A stretch of DNA of 64,000 nt from Flavobacterium anhuiense (GTDB taxonomy: Bacteria > Bacteroidota > Bacteroidia > Flavobacteriales > Flavobacteriaceae), in the NCBI RefSeq assembly GCF_004151235.1, contig NZ_JUIV01000010.1:62001-126000 (forward strand), in the 5' to 3' direction. Below the pieces are notes generated by a model. That model did no database searches and had not been told where the DNA came from. It saw only the letters and a program-made list of their open reading frames with translations. Positions 36,364-44,402 of this stretch are shown here, piece by piece. Every line of letters starts with the position of its first letter. Within the stretch, counting starts at the first letter, position 1. Both the position numbers and the translations under genes were made by a program.

Positions 36364-36463
36364 GTCTTCCTGATCGAAGTCGAAGGATACGCTAGAAACT
36401 CAACAAAGATTGGCGAAATGTTGTAAGGAGCTACTTGCGTCCTTCGACTTCGCTCAGGAAGAC
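36364..36463. repeat. Intergenic inverted repeat (GAAGTCGAAGGA family)
   Basis: The arms 36364-36387 and 36440-36463 pair almost perfectly around CGAAGTCGAAGGA/TCCTTCGACTTCG. A single related arm lies at 34751-34772. The remainder of the 36.28-36.58 kb spacer has no ORF. Confidence 0.8.
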
Positions 36464-36582
36464 AAGTAGGAGTGACTCTATGTGTTTGAAGAATAATTTT
36501 AATCTGGTCTATCGTGTTTTTCAAAACCGGCTGAATCTTTTTCATTACTAATGCTGTATTTTTACAATCCAAATATTAATTT

Positions 36583-37437
36583 ATGTTATTTCTTATTTTA
36601 AGCATTCTTTGCAGCGTTACAGTTGGCGTTATATTCAAAATTTCAAGAAAGTATAATGCTAATCCTTCTCAAATAATTTCATTCAATTATGTAGCTGCAA
36701 TTGCACTTTGCTATTTTACTTTTAGTCCAAATCTTAAAGAGTTAGATGATAATGCACCATTAGAAATTTATACTTCTGTTGGGGTTTTGCTTCCAATATT
36801 ATTTCTGTTTCTGGCACTTTCAATAAAATTTATGGGAATTGCAAAGACAGATGCTGCACAACGATTATCATTGTTTATTCCGATTTTGGCAGCTTGGCTA
36901 TTGTTTAATGAAGGATTTAATACTTATAAAGTTATTGGAGTTTTAGTTGGTTTTGCAGCACTTTTATTCATCTTAAAAAAGCCATCAGACAACGCAGAAA
37001 ACAAATGGATTTATCCAGCAACGGTTTTACTTGGTTTTGGAATTATAGATATTCTTTTTAAGAAAATAGCTTTATATACTGTTGTTCCTTATACAACGTC
37101 TTTATTTTTTGTTTTCTTAATTGCTTTTGCCGTTTCTATTTTAATAGTGCTGTATAAACTGTTTATAACAAAAGAAAGTTTTGTTTTAAAAAGCATTCCT
37201 TTCGGAATATTGGTTGGAATTTTCAACTTCGGAAATATATTATTCTACTTAAAAGCACATAAAGCATTTGCAGAAAATCCATCAACTGTTTTTGCGGGAA
37301 TGAATATGGGAGTAATTATTTTAGGAACTCTTATTGGCGCTTTTTTCTTCAAAGAAAAGCTATCCAAAATCAATATTTTGGGATTGTTTTTGGCTCTTAT
37401 AGCAGTTGTTTTCATATTTTTATCGCAATTGCAGTAA
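36583..37437 (+). CDS. EamA/DMT-family inner-membrane transporter
   Basis: A 284-residue protein with about ten hydrophobic segments arranged in two homologous halves, as in the EamA family of drug/metabolite transporters. The N-terminal ILSILCSVTVGVIFKISRK and the late GMNMGVIILGTLIGAFFFKE are typical. Substrate cannot be inferred. It probably begins at ATG 36583, 10 bases after the TATTAATTT stretch. Confidence 0.85.
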   Translation: MLFLILSILCSVTVGVIFKISRKYNANPSQIISFNYVAAIALCYFTFSPNLKELDDNAPLEIYTSVGVLLPILFLFLALSIKFMGIAKTDAAQRLSLFIPILAAWLLFNEGFNTYKVIGVLVGFAALLFILKKPSDNAENKWIYPATVLLGFGIIDILFKKIALYTVVPYTTSLFFVFLIAFAVSILIVLYKLFITKESFVLKSIPFGILVGIFNFGNILFYLKAHKAFAENPSTVFAGMNMGVIILGTLIGAFFFKEKLSKINILGLFLALIAVVFIFLSQLQ

Positions 37438-37543
37438 TTTTTTTTAGTTCATAACCCTTTAGTTTACAGTTGTTTTTGTAAGTAAATTGAAATTGATTTA
37501 AATTAACTCTACTAATTCTATAGAATTTATAAATATATTTTTG

Positions 37544-37551
37544 TAGCTTTG
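37544..37551 (+). promoter_or_regulatory. -7 box for the Cys/Met-rich leader ORF
   Basis: TAGCTTTG fits TAnnTTTG, ending 8 bases before the leader ATG at 37560. No good -33 box was seen at the normal spacing. Confidence 0.55.
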
Positions 37552-37559
37552 TCTCAACA

Positions 37560-37649
37560 ATGAAAAACTATAGTCAAAATATAAGAACGTCTTTTCCATG
37601 CTGCTTTGCGATGTGCTGCATGATGAATCACGTTTTGAAATGGCGTTAA
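37560..37649 (+). CDS. Cys/Met-rich 29-residue leader peptide
   Basis: The ORF begins almost at the predicted transcription start and encodes MKNYSQNIRTSFPCCFAMCC, then MMNHVLKWR. Four Cys and three Met fall within nine residues, unusual for chance. A strong terminator hairpin (37682-37714) follows 32 bases after the stop. Together they look like an attenuator sensing sulfur amino acids. The next intact gene is the glutamate dehydrogenase, but a decayed gene tail intervenes, so the original target may be lost. Confidence 0.6.
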   Translation: MKNYSQNIRTSFPCCFAMCCMMNHVLKWR

Positions 37650-37681
37650 TAGAGAAAGTACTTGTTAGTTATTTTTTTTTT

Positions 37682-37714
37682 AGCCTTTCATTGCACCATG
37701 AAAGGCTTTTTTTT
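37682..37714 (+). terminator. Terminator/attenuator behind the leader ORF
   Basis: Arms AGCCTTTCAT (37682-37691) and ATGAAAGGCT (37698-37707) with a six-base loop and a T-run of eight. No competing antiterminator arm was obvious by eye. Confidence 0.85.
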
Positions 37715-37716
37715 GA

Positions 37717-37863
37717 ATCGTTAAAAAATCAAGATATGAGAACCAACAGAAATATGAAAATTTTGATGCGCCGTTGCTTAATCAAGATTCCGTGTTGCAT
37801 CTAAATGGACAGCATAAAATAGATACAATCTTCAGAGAGAAGGTTGATAAACATAAAAAATAA
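37717..37863 (+). pseudogene. Possible C-terminal gene remnant between attenuator and dehydrogenase
   Basis: A 48-codon open stretch after a TGA at 37714 reads like coding sequence (KYENFDAPLLNQDSVLHLNG, then DTIFREKVDKHKK) but has no normal start. It ends 24 bases before the dehydrogenase ATG. It may be the tail of a gene once controlled by the leader/terminator, or chance. The rest of the 37.44-37.89 kb spacer is the leader and terminator. Confidence 0.4.
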
Positions 37864-37886
37864 CCCAAACCTAAAAACTATATAGT

Positions 37887-39173
37887 ATGAGCTCAGAAAT
37901 TATAAAACAGAATCCGTTTCAATCTATGATTGATCGCTTTAATATCGCTGCAGATATTTTGAATTTAGATGATTCAATTAAACAAAAACTACAGCGCCCT
38001 GAAAAACAAATTACGGTAAACTTTTCCATTACATTAGATAACGGAAACGTTCAAAACTTTGAAGGATACCGTGTAATTCACAATACGGCTTTAGGCCCTT
38101 CAAAAGGCGGAATTCGTTATGATACTGCTGTTAATTTGGACGAAGTAAAAGCACTTGCCGCCTGGATGACCTGGAAATCTGCTGTAACCGGAATTCCATT
38201 TGGTGGAGCAAAAGGCGGCATTATTTGCGATCCTAGAAACCATTCTAAAACTGAATTAGAAAAAATTACAAGAGCTTATACCAAAGCTTTAGCTGATATT
38301 TTCGGACCAGAAAAAGATGTTCCCGCACCAGATATGGGAACAGGTCCAGACGAAATGGGATGGCTGATGGATGAGTTTTCAATACTGCACGGAAGACCAA
38401 TTCATGCAGTTGTAACAGGAAAACATCTTCATTCGGGAGGATCTTTAGGTAGAGTAGAAGCAACGGGAAGAGGCGTTAGTATTATTACGATTTTGGCGCT
38501 TCAAAAATTAAAAATCAGACCGGCAAGAGCTACAGCAGCGATTCAAGGATTTGGAAATGTTGGTTTGCATTCTGCTTTATTTCTGCATGAAAAAGGCGTA
38601 AAAATTGTAGCTGTGAGCGACGTTTCAGAAGCATTTTATAATCCGAACGGGATTAATATTCCAGAACTGATTTTGTATTACAATTTGAATAACAAAACCA
38701 TAAAAGGATATCCAAATTCAGTTGCTATAAAACACGAAGATTTGTTGCTTTTAGATGTTGATGTGTTAATACCAGCTGCGAAAGAAGATGTTATTACACA
38801 GAAAAATGCAGGCGATATTCAAGCCAGAATTATTGTTGAAGGCGCCAATGGTCCAATTGCTTCAGATGCAGATCAGATTTTGCATGATAAAAATATATTA
38901 GTTGTTCCTGATATTTTAGCCAATGCAGGCGGTGTTACCGTTTCTTATTTCGAATGGCTTCAGAATTCGCTTTTGGAGTCTTGGAGAATCCATCAGATAA
39001 ATAAACGTCTGGAGGACATATTAGAGAAAGGTTTTGAAACTGTTTTTAGAGTGGCAGTAAAACACAATGTAACGCCTCGTATTGCTGCTTATATTATTGC
39101 TTTGAAAAAAGTAGCCGAAACACAATCAGTTAAAGAAGTCGCTTTGGAAGCTCCTTTGTTTAAGCAGAATTAA
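37887..39173 (+). CDS. gdhA: Glutamate dehydrogenase (Glu/Leu/Phe/Val family, RocG/GudB type)
   Basis: A 428-residue enzyme that interconverts glutamate and 2-oxoglutarate plus ammonia with NAD(P). The substrate motif GPSKGGIRYD, the GGAKGGI loop with catalytic Lys, DVPAPDMGTG and the nucleotide-binding GFGNVG are all present. The length fits glutamate dehydrogenases of the RocG/GudB group rather than leucine dehydrogenase (about 360), so glutamate is the likely substrate, though the symbol is my choice. No signal peptide; cytoplasmic. Upstream lies the leader/terminator region described separately. Confidence 0.88.
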   Translation: MSSEIIKQNPFQSMIDRFNIAADILNLDDSIKQKLQRPEKQITVNFSITLDNGNVQNFEGYRVIHNTALGPSKGGIRYDTAVNLDEVKALAAWMTWKSAVTGIPFGGAKGGIICDPRNHSKTELEKITRAYTKALADIFGPEKDVPAPDMGTGPDEMGWLMDEFSILHGRPIHAVVTGKHLHSGGSLGRVEATGRGVSIITILALQKLKIRPARATAAIQGFGNVGLHSALFLHEKGVKIVAVSDVSEAFYNPNGINIPELILYYNLNNKTIKGYPNSVAIKHEDLLLLDVDVLIPAAKEDVITQKNAGDIQARIIVEGANGPIASDADQILHDKNILVVPDILANAGGVTVSYFEWLQNSLLESWRIHQINKRLEDILEKGFETVFRVAVKHNVTPRIAAYIIALKKVAETQSVKEVALEAPLFKQN

Positions 39174-39303
39174 ATCAGGTTTACTTCGTAAAAGATCATT
39201 TTCGTTGATTGCGTTTTTTGTCTGCTAAAACGCAATTGATGGAAGTGTCTTTTTCGTTTGAGCTGTTAAATATAATTTTTAGAATCGAAAAGTATCATAT
39301 TAA

Positions 39304-40527
39304 ATGAAAAACATCAATTTTCTAGCATTTGCTATGCCGGCCTTTTTTCTTTTTTTGTTTTTAGAATATAAGCTTGCCCAACGCAGAAAAAAGCCTGAAA
39401 TTTTTAACTATGAAAGTTCCGTTTCCAATATCTCAATCGGAATTGCAGAACGTTTGATTAACCTATTTGTTGCGGCCAGCTTTTATCAGCTGTATTATTT
39501 GATTTATGACGATTATAGAATATTTGAGATTCCGAGTAATGCCTTAGTTTGGTTCGCCTTAATTCTTGCTACAGATTTCGTTTGGTATTGGTATCATAGA
39601 TTAGGGCATGAAGTCAATTTTTTTTGGGCTGCGCATATTGTGCATCATCATAGCGAAGAATTTAATTTTACGGCTGCGGCCAGAATTACTACTTTTCAAG
39701 CGATTATTAGGACAGGATTTTGGTGTGTTTTGCCTTTAATTGGTTTCCATCCAAGTATGGTAATCACGATGCTGATTGTTCATGGAGCTTATTCTTTCTT
39801 CACACATACACAGCTTATTGGTAAAATAAAATGGCTAGAATATGTTTTTGTAACGCCTTCTGTTCACGGAGTGCATCATGCTTCTGACGAAAAATATCTA
39901 GATAAAAATTATGGAGACATGTTCACTTTTTGGGACCGTCTTTTTGGAACTTTTCAAACCGAAGAAGAAAAACCAAAATACGGATTAACGCATCCGCTAA
40001 AAAGCTATAGTTTCTTGTGGCAGCATTTTCATTATTATTTCGAAATCTACGAATTATGGAAACGCTCCAGTGGATTTAAAGCCAGATGGAATGCTGTTTT
40101 TGGAAGTCCAGCCGATATGGATCAAGATATTCGTCCGATTCTAGAGAAACGTTTTCTGCAAGATAAAGCAGCTCCAAATCAGAGGCTTCGATTTAAAAAT
40201 TACCTTTATATACAATTAGGAATCTGTACTTTGATTCTAACGGTTTTTACCTATTATTTTGATTATTTGGAATTGTATGACAAAGTGTTTGTGCTTTCTT
40301 TGGTAATCATCACTTTAATCAATTGCGGTGCTTTATTAGAACAGCGCAAATGGATTTATTATCTCGAATATACCCGTTTAGCTATGATTTCGACTTATTT
40401 TCTATATGAAGAAGATTTAATCGCATTTTTCTTTGTTCCGATTGCTGTAATGATTTTTGCTGAGCAGTTATTTTCGCTAAGTAAGATTTATCAAAATACC
40501 ATTTTGCAGTTGGAACCTGCGGAGTAA
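39304..40527 (+). CDS. Sterol desaturase / fatty-acid hydroxylase family membrane protein
   Basis: A 407-residue membrane protein. Its di-iron histidine motifs are HRLGHE, HIVHHHSEE and HGVHHASDEKYLDKNYGD, in the order of the fatty-acid hydroxylase superfamily (HxxxH, HxxHH, HxxHH). Several transmembrane helices flank them, and a C-terminal block of further helices (about 300-400) extends beyond the core domain. The substrate is unknown; relatives hydroxylate or desaturate lipids or sterol-like molecules. The gene ends at a repeat-rich spacer. Confidence 0.88.
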   Translation: MKNINFLAFAMPAFFLFLFLEYKLAQRRKKPEIFNYESSVSNISIGIAERLINLFVAASFYQLYYLIYDDYRIFEIPSNALVWFALILATDFVWYWYHRLGHEVNFFWAAHIVHHHSEEFNFTAAARITTFQAIIRTGFWCVLPLIGFHPSMVITMLIVHGAYSFFTHTQLIGKIKWLEYVFVTPSVHGVHHASDEKYLDKNYGDMFTFWDRLFGTFQTEEEKPKYGLTHPLKSYSFLWQHFHYYFEIYELWKRSSGFKARWNAVFGSPADMDQDIRPILEKRFLQDKAAPNQRLRFKNYLYIQLGICTLILTVFTYYFDYLELYDKVFVLSLVIITLINCGALLEQRKWIYYLEYTRLAMISTYFLYEEDLIAFFFVPIAVMIFAEQLFSLSKIYQNTILQLEPAE

Positions 40528-40541
40528 TTTTTTTTTTTTCC

Positions 40542-40684
40542 GCCACGAATTCACAAATTATTTTTTAATATCTATTCGCGTAATTGTTGCGTACAAATTT
40601 CACGTATCATTTTAAATAAAAATTCGTGAATTCGTGGCTAAAAAAAACTTAGCATCTCAGCATCTTAGAACCTTAGCAACTTAG
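40542..40684. repeat. GCCACGAATT inverted repeat plus CTAAG-type element
   Basis: The GCCACGAATTCAC arm (40542-40554) pairs with GTGAATTCGTGGC in 40626-40638. The adjacent CTTAG-rich element (40648-40684) runs into the stop codon of the convergent regulator gene. No ORF occurs between the two genes. Confidence 0.75.
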
Positions 40685-42279
40685 ATTGTCTTAATTTCCA
40701 TAATCTTCTGTTCAAAAGTGTCTTTAAAATCAGATTTACTTTTAATTCTGGTTTTGTATGTATAAATGGTAGCTACAGAAAGTTCTAGAAATTCTGCCAT
40801 TTGACTACTGTCTTGAATTCCTAATCTATACAAAGCAAAAATTCGTAATTCAGTATTCAGCAATTCACCTTTTTTGACAATACATTTATGATCGTTTGGG
40901 AATAAATTATTGAAATCGATTACAAATGTTGGGAACAGTTTCAAGAAGATTTCGTCAAATTGATGAAACAGATTTTCGCGCTCTTCTTTTACATTATAGC
41001 GCTTTAAACTCGCAATAACTTCATCTGTTTTTTTGGTGATGATTTTATGCAGTGTGCTTTTCTGAATATGATCTATTTTATTGATGAAAGCCGAAGTTGC
41101 TTTGATAAAATACGTAATATATTCTTCTTTAATGGCATTGGCTTCACTCAAACTCACATTCATTTCCTGCAATTGCAAATAAGAATCGGCCATGATTTTT
41201 CTGGCTTTATTTTTCTCTTTTAATTGTTTGAAAATGATGCCGAGGAAAACAAAAATGATAACTGTAAGAATCGTTAGAAGAATAATAATCTTTTCCAGTT
41301 TATCATTCTTGTCTTTTACATTATTCAACTGTGCTTTTTCTATAATCGGCAAAATCGACGAAATCTCAATTTTTCGATGTCTTGCATTATAAAAAGTAGC
41401 ATCATCCATTGCAATATTGATGTATTCGTTTGCTTTATCCAAATAACCCATTTTAAAAAGTTCATTGGCTAAATTTCGAAGCGCAACGGTTTCTTTCGTA
41501 GCATTTTTAACATCGGCAATGGCAGCAAGAGCCAAATATTGGATGGCTTTTTTAGTATATCCGCGTTCAGAATAAATGTAACCGAGACTCGAAGTGGCAA
41601 TTCCGTAATAATCTGGAGGCAGATTATAGTTGTTAATCCAATAGCTGAACGCAAATTCAGCGCCTCGCCAATCTTGCTGTTTCAGACGTTTTAAACTTTC
41701 GGCCGCCCAATATTCATTGGTATTGGTTCCGATTAATTCTAAAGCTTTTTTTAAGAAATGATTTCCTTGCTGTACATAATGAATATTAAAACGCTGATCA
41801 CGGTTGTAATCGGCTAAATCATAATAAGCACGAGCTTTGATGTTGTAATACTCAAATTTGTTTTTGAGATCCAATTTGGTATCATCAATCACATTTAGGG
41901 TATCAATGGCTTCTTTAAAAAGGCCAGAAGACAGAAGCACAAAACCTTCTTTTATTCGGCTTTTAGACAAATACTTTGGATCTTTTAGAATTTTAGCTTT
42001 GATTTTGGATTGCTCTAAATAGTAATACGCAGAGTCATATTTAAAAGATTTGTATTCATCAAACAAAGACATATAACAGTTGTACAGTTCTTCATTATTC
42101 TGACTAAGGGTAAACTTAGATACATTTTTCTTTAAAGATTCGATTTTTCGATATTTCTGTTTCAGGTAGATATCTTTTTTCAAGAGCACCTGATCTAATT
42201 CTTCCAAATAAGGATTTGTCTCTTTCGCAGTAAGAGAAAAACCTGCCAGGAAGAAAAGCAGCATCAATATTCTTTGCAT
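40681..42279 (-). CDS. DUF6377-type regulator: exported TPR domain, membrane helix, C-terminal HTH
   Basis: A 532-residue protein with a signal peptide ([14 protein letters not shown]), a helical TPR-rich periplasmic region to about 320, a transmembrane helix near 330-350 ([20 protein letters not shown]), then a coiled coil and a C-terminal HTH-like region with [15 protein letters not shown] and [13 protein letters not shown] (LuxR-type HTH). I recognise it as the DUF6377 arrangement often divergent from SusC/SusD operons. It probably senses a signal in the periplasm and controls the rightward glycan operon. The family assignment comes from memory of domain order. Confidence 0.8.
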   Translation of the reverse strand: MQRILMLLFFLAGFSLTAKETNPYLEELDQVLLKKDIYLKQKYRKIESLKKNVSKFTLSQNNEELYNCYMSLFDEYKSFKYDSAYYYLEQSKIKAKILKDPKYLSKSRIKEGFVLLSSGLFKEAIDTLNVIDDTKLDLKNKFEYYNIKARAYYDLADYNRDQRFNIHYVQQGNHFLKKALELIGTNTNEYWAAESLKRLKQQDWRGAEFAFSYWINNYNLPPDYYGIATSSLGYIYSERGYTKKAIQYLALAAIADVKNATKETVALRNLANELFKMGYLDKANEYINIAMDDATFYNARHRKIEISSILPIIEKAQLNNVKDKNDKLEKIIILLTILTVIIFVFLGIIFKQLKEKNKARKIMADSYLQLQEMNVSLSEANAIKEEYITYFIKATSAFINKIDHIQKSTLHKIITKKTDEVIASLKRYNVKEERENLFHQFDEIFLKLFPTFVIDFNNLFPNDHKCIVKKGELLNTELRIFALYRLGIQDSSQMAEFLELSVATIYTYKTRIKSKSDFKDTFEQKIMEIKTI

Positions 42280-42761
42280 GATTTTGTTTTGGTTTAGGGA
42301 AAAGTTGGTTGATAGATATGGTTAGTTAATTCGTTTTAAAATTAAGAATAAGTTTGAGATTAAGCTAAACCTGTTTTTCTAGAATCTTGTAAGTTGTTTA
42401 AAAACATTGCTTTAGAAGGGGATTTTCTGACTGAAAATAAGCTATATATGTTAAAAACAGGTAAATTATTTGCAATTATACAATAAAAACCAGTTATATA
42501 TATGCATAGTGAAAAAAATATGCTTATTATTTTACATATTGTCATTTTTACCATTAAAAAACACCTGATTTTCATCTAAACAGCGTCTTGATTTTTTACT
42601 TATGTTGAAAAATTTAATTTGTTTATTATCAGTGCTTTATGTTTTGCATTGTTCGAATTTTATCTTGATTTTTCTCAGATTTTTTTTTTAGGATTTATTT
42701 AACGGCTAGTTTCGCTGTATCCTTTTGAAGGGGATAACAAACTAACGAAAACCAAAAATTT
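42280..42761. other. Divergent regulatory region of the glycan-utilisation locus
   Basis: This spacer of about 480 bases separates the DUF6377-type regulator from the rightward Sus operon. No credible ORF is present. It must hold both promoters; a TAGTTTCG stretch near 42710 differs from TAnnTTTG at one position. I cannot place the start sites. Confidence 0.5.
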
Positions 42762-43283
42762 ATGAAATGTAAAAGTCTTTATTGGCTAGCTTTTATGATG
42801 TGTTTTTTTGCGATAGGATGCGATAACACAGATGACGGAAGCTACGTAGATCCGATTACCCTTTATGAAAAAGTAAATGGAAATTGGGGATTAACAAATC
42901 TGAAAATGGTTGATGAAGTTGCGAAAGCAAATAAGATCGAACCAAACGAAGAAAACTTGAGTACTTACTTTAACTACGAAGATTTTAAAATCAAATTTAA
43001 CGTAGATGAAAAGAACAATCCAACAAGTTATGAAGTAACTGGAGATGTGCCTCCGTTATTTGCTCCTAAAGGATATTGGGCGCTAAGCTCAGATTTTCAG
43101 CAAACCAATGGAGTTGGAACAAAAATCTATTTGTACAGCGATGCTCAAAAAACGCAGAAAACAGATGAATTGAGATTGGTTTCGGTTCCTGGTAAAACCA
43201 AAGAAATGCAGATCCAATTGACACATGCTTCTGGAGGTGTAGATTTTGTGTCTTATGTGTTTAAATTAAATGCTATTAATTAA
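42762..43283 (+). CDS. DUF5004-like lipoprotein, first gene of the Sus-type operon
   Basis: A 173-residue lipoprotein: lipobox AIGC near residue 20, followed by DNTDDGS, acidic as in the Bacteroidota surface-export signal. The mature part is a lipocalin-like beta fold starting NGNWGLTNLK. It resembles DUF5004 proteins that accompany SusC/SusD genes. It could bind glycan at the cell surface; not demonstrated. The next gene is 9 bases downstream. Confidence 0.65.
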   Translation: MKCKSLYWLAFMMCFFAIGCDNTDDGSYVDPITLYEKVNGNWGLTNLKMVDEVAKANKIEPNEENLSTYFNYEDFKIKFNVDEKNNPTSYEVTGDVPPLFAPKGYWALSSDFQQTNGVGTKIYLYSDAQKTQKTDELRLVSVPGKTKEMQIQLTHASGGVDFVSYVFKLNAIN

Positions 43284-43291
43284 AAAGTAAT

Positions 43292-44374
43292 ATGAAAAAG
43301 TTTATATATACAGTTTTACTTGCCTTATTGATGGCTCCTAATTTTATTCAGGCACAAGAAGCCGCTGGAGCTGTAGGGCCAATATCATCATTTCCTGTTG
43401 TATACAAATATGATGAAAAAGTTACATGGTACTTTGATATGTCGGCATCGACATTTGCAGAAACGGAAGATTTATATATCTGGATTTGGTCTCCATCTGA
43501 GCCAGACGCTGGACACTGGGAAAACTCTTCTGACTTTGCAAAATTGAAATATGAAGGAAACAAAATTTGGAGCTTTACGCTGACTCCGACAGCTTATTTT
43601 TCTAAAACTCCAGACGAAATTGCTGCAAGTGCCGGATTTTGGTTTCGTTTAAAAAATAAAAATGGATCTAAACAAAGTGATGTTGCCAATGTGCCATATA
43701 CTGATTTTTCATCTTTTTACACTTCTGGTGAATTATTTAGATCATATCCATCAAAACCATTAATTGATAAACCAGTAAGTATCGTATTTAATGCAAATCT
43801 TAATCCTGCATTTGCTGGTACTCCAAGTGTGCACATGCATGGTGGTTTGAATGACTGGGCTATTCAGCAGATGTACGAAGCTGCTAAACCAGAAATTGCC
43901 GAAAAAACAAAATTGAAAGATCTAGGCAACGGTTTTTATAAAATGGATTTTGTTCCGAAGCAGTACTTCAATGCTCCAGATGATTTTGTAATGGAAAAGA
44001 TAAATTTTCTAATGGTTGCAGAGAATTGGACAGCAAATTCTGGCGATCAGGTTATTTATGCAGGAGAATTTATTCCGCCGCCGCCGCCAAGTTTTGCTTT
44101 TTTTCCATCGCAAATCAGCCAAAAAGATTTTCTTGGAATGTCAAGAAAAAATAATGAGGTAGGTGTAAACAAATTGATCTACACGATTACAGCTGGACCA
44201 AAAACAATTTCTGGTGAGTTTACTGGAGGAACTGCAGAAATTAAAGGTTTTGTCAATTTAGTTTCAGAACTAAACGGAGTTCCAAATTTAAGTGAAATCC
44301 ACGTTTTGGTAAAAGACAACAAGGACAAAACGATTTCGGATACGACAATTCCGCTTAAAACTTTAGATAAATAA
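43292..44374 (+). CDS. Exported SusE/F-like or DUF4961-type glycan-binding protein
   Basis: A 360-residue protein with a signal peptide (ALLMAPNFIQAQEA). Two beta-sandwich-like parts are visible, the first with WYFDMSASTF, IWIWSPSEPD and WENSSDF, the second beginning KPVSIVFNANLNP with HMHGGLNDW. Aromatic-rich strands suggest carbohydrate binding, and the gene's place just before SusC supports this. No catalytic pair is clear. I think it is a DUF4961-type protein, but this is from memory. No lipobox is seen. Confidence 0.6.
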   Translation: MKKFIYTVLLALLMAPNFIQAQEAAGAVGPISSFPVVYKYDEKVTWYFDMSASTFAETEDLYIWIWSPSEPDAGHWENSSDFAKLKYEGNKIWSFTLTPTAYFSKTPDEIAASAGFWFRLKNKNGSKQSDVANVPYTDFSSFYTSGELFRSYPSKPLIDKPVSIVFNANLNPAFAGTPSVHMHGGLNDWAIQQMYEAAKPEIAEKTKLKDLGNGFYKMDFVPKQYFNAPDDFVMEKINFLMVAENWTANSGDQVIYAGEFIPPPPPSFAFFPSQISQKDFLGMSRKNNEVGVNKLIYTITAGPKTISGEFTGGTAEIKGFVNLVSELNGVPNLSEIHVLVKDNKDKTISDTTIPLKTLDK

Positions 44375-44402
44375 TCACTATTAAATTAAAACACCAATTC
44401 TA

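Noticed and set aside
37598..37804. 68-residue ORF overlapping the leader and terminator
   Set aside because: It spans the terminator hairpin in a different frame; the Cys/Met leader ORF at 37560 fits the promoter better.
42360..42575. 71-residue minus-strand ORF in the glycan-locus regulatory spacer
   Set aside because: AT-rich, no family cue and no ribosome binding site; the spacer is more likely regulatory.
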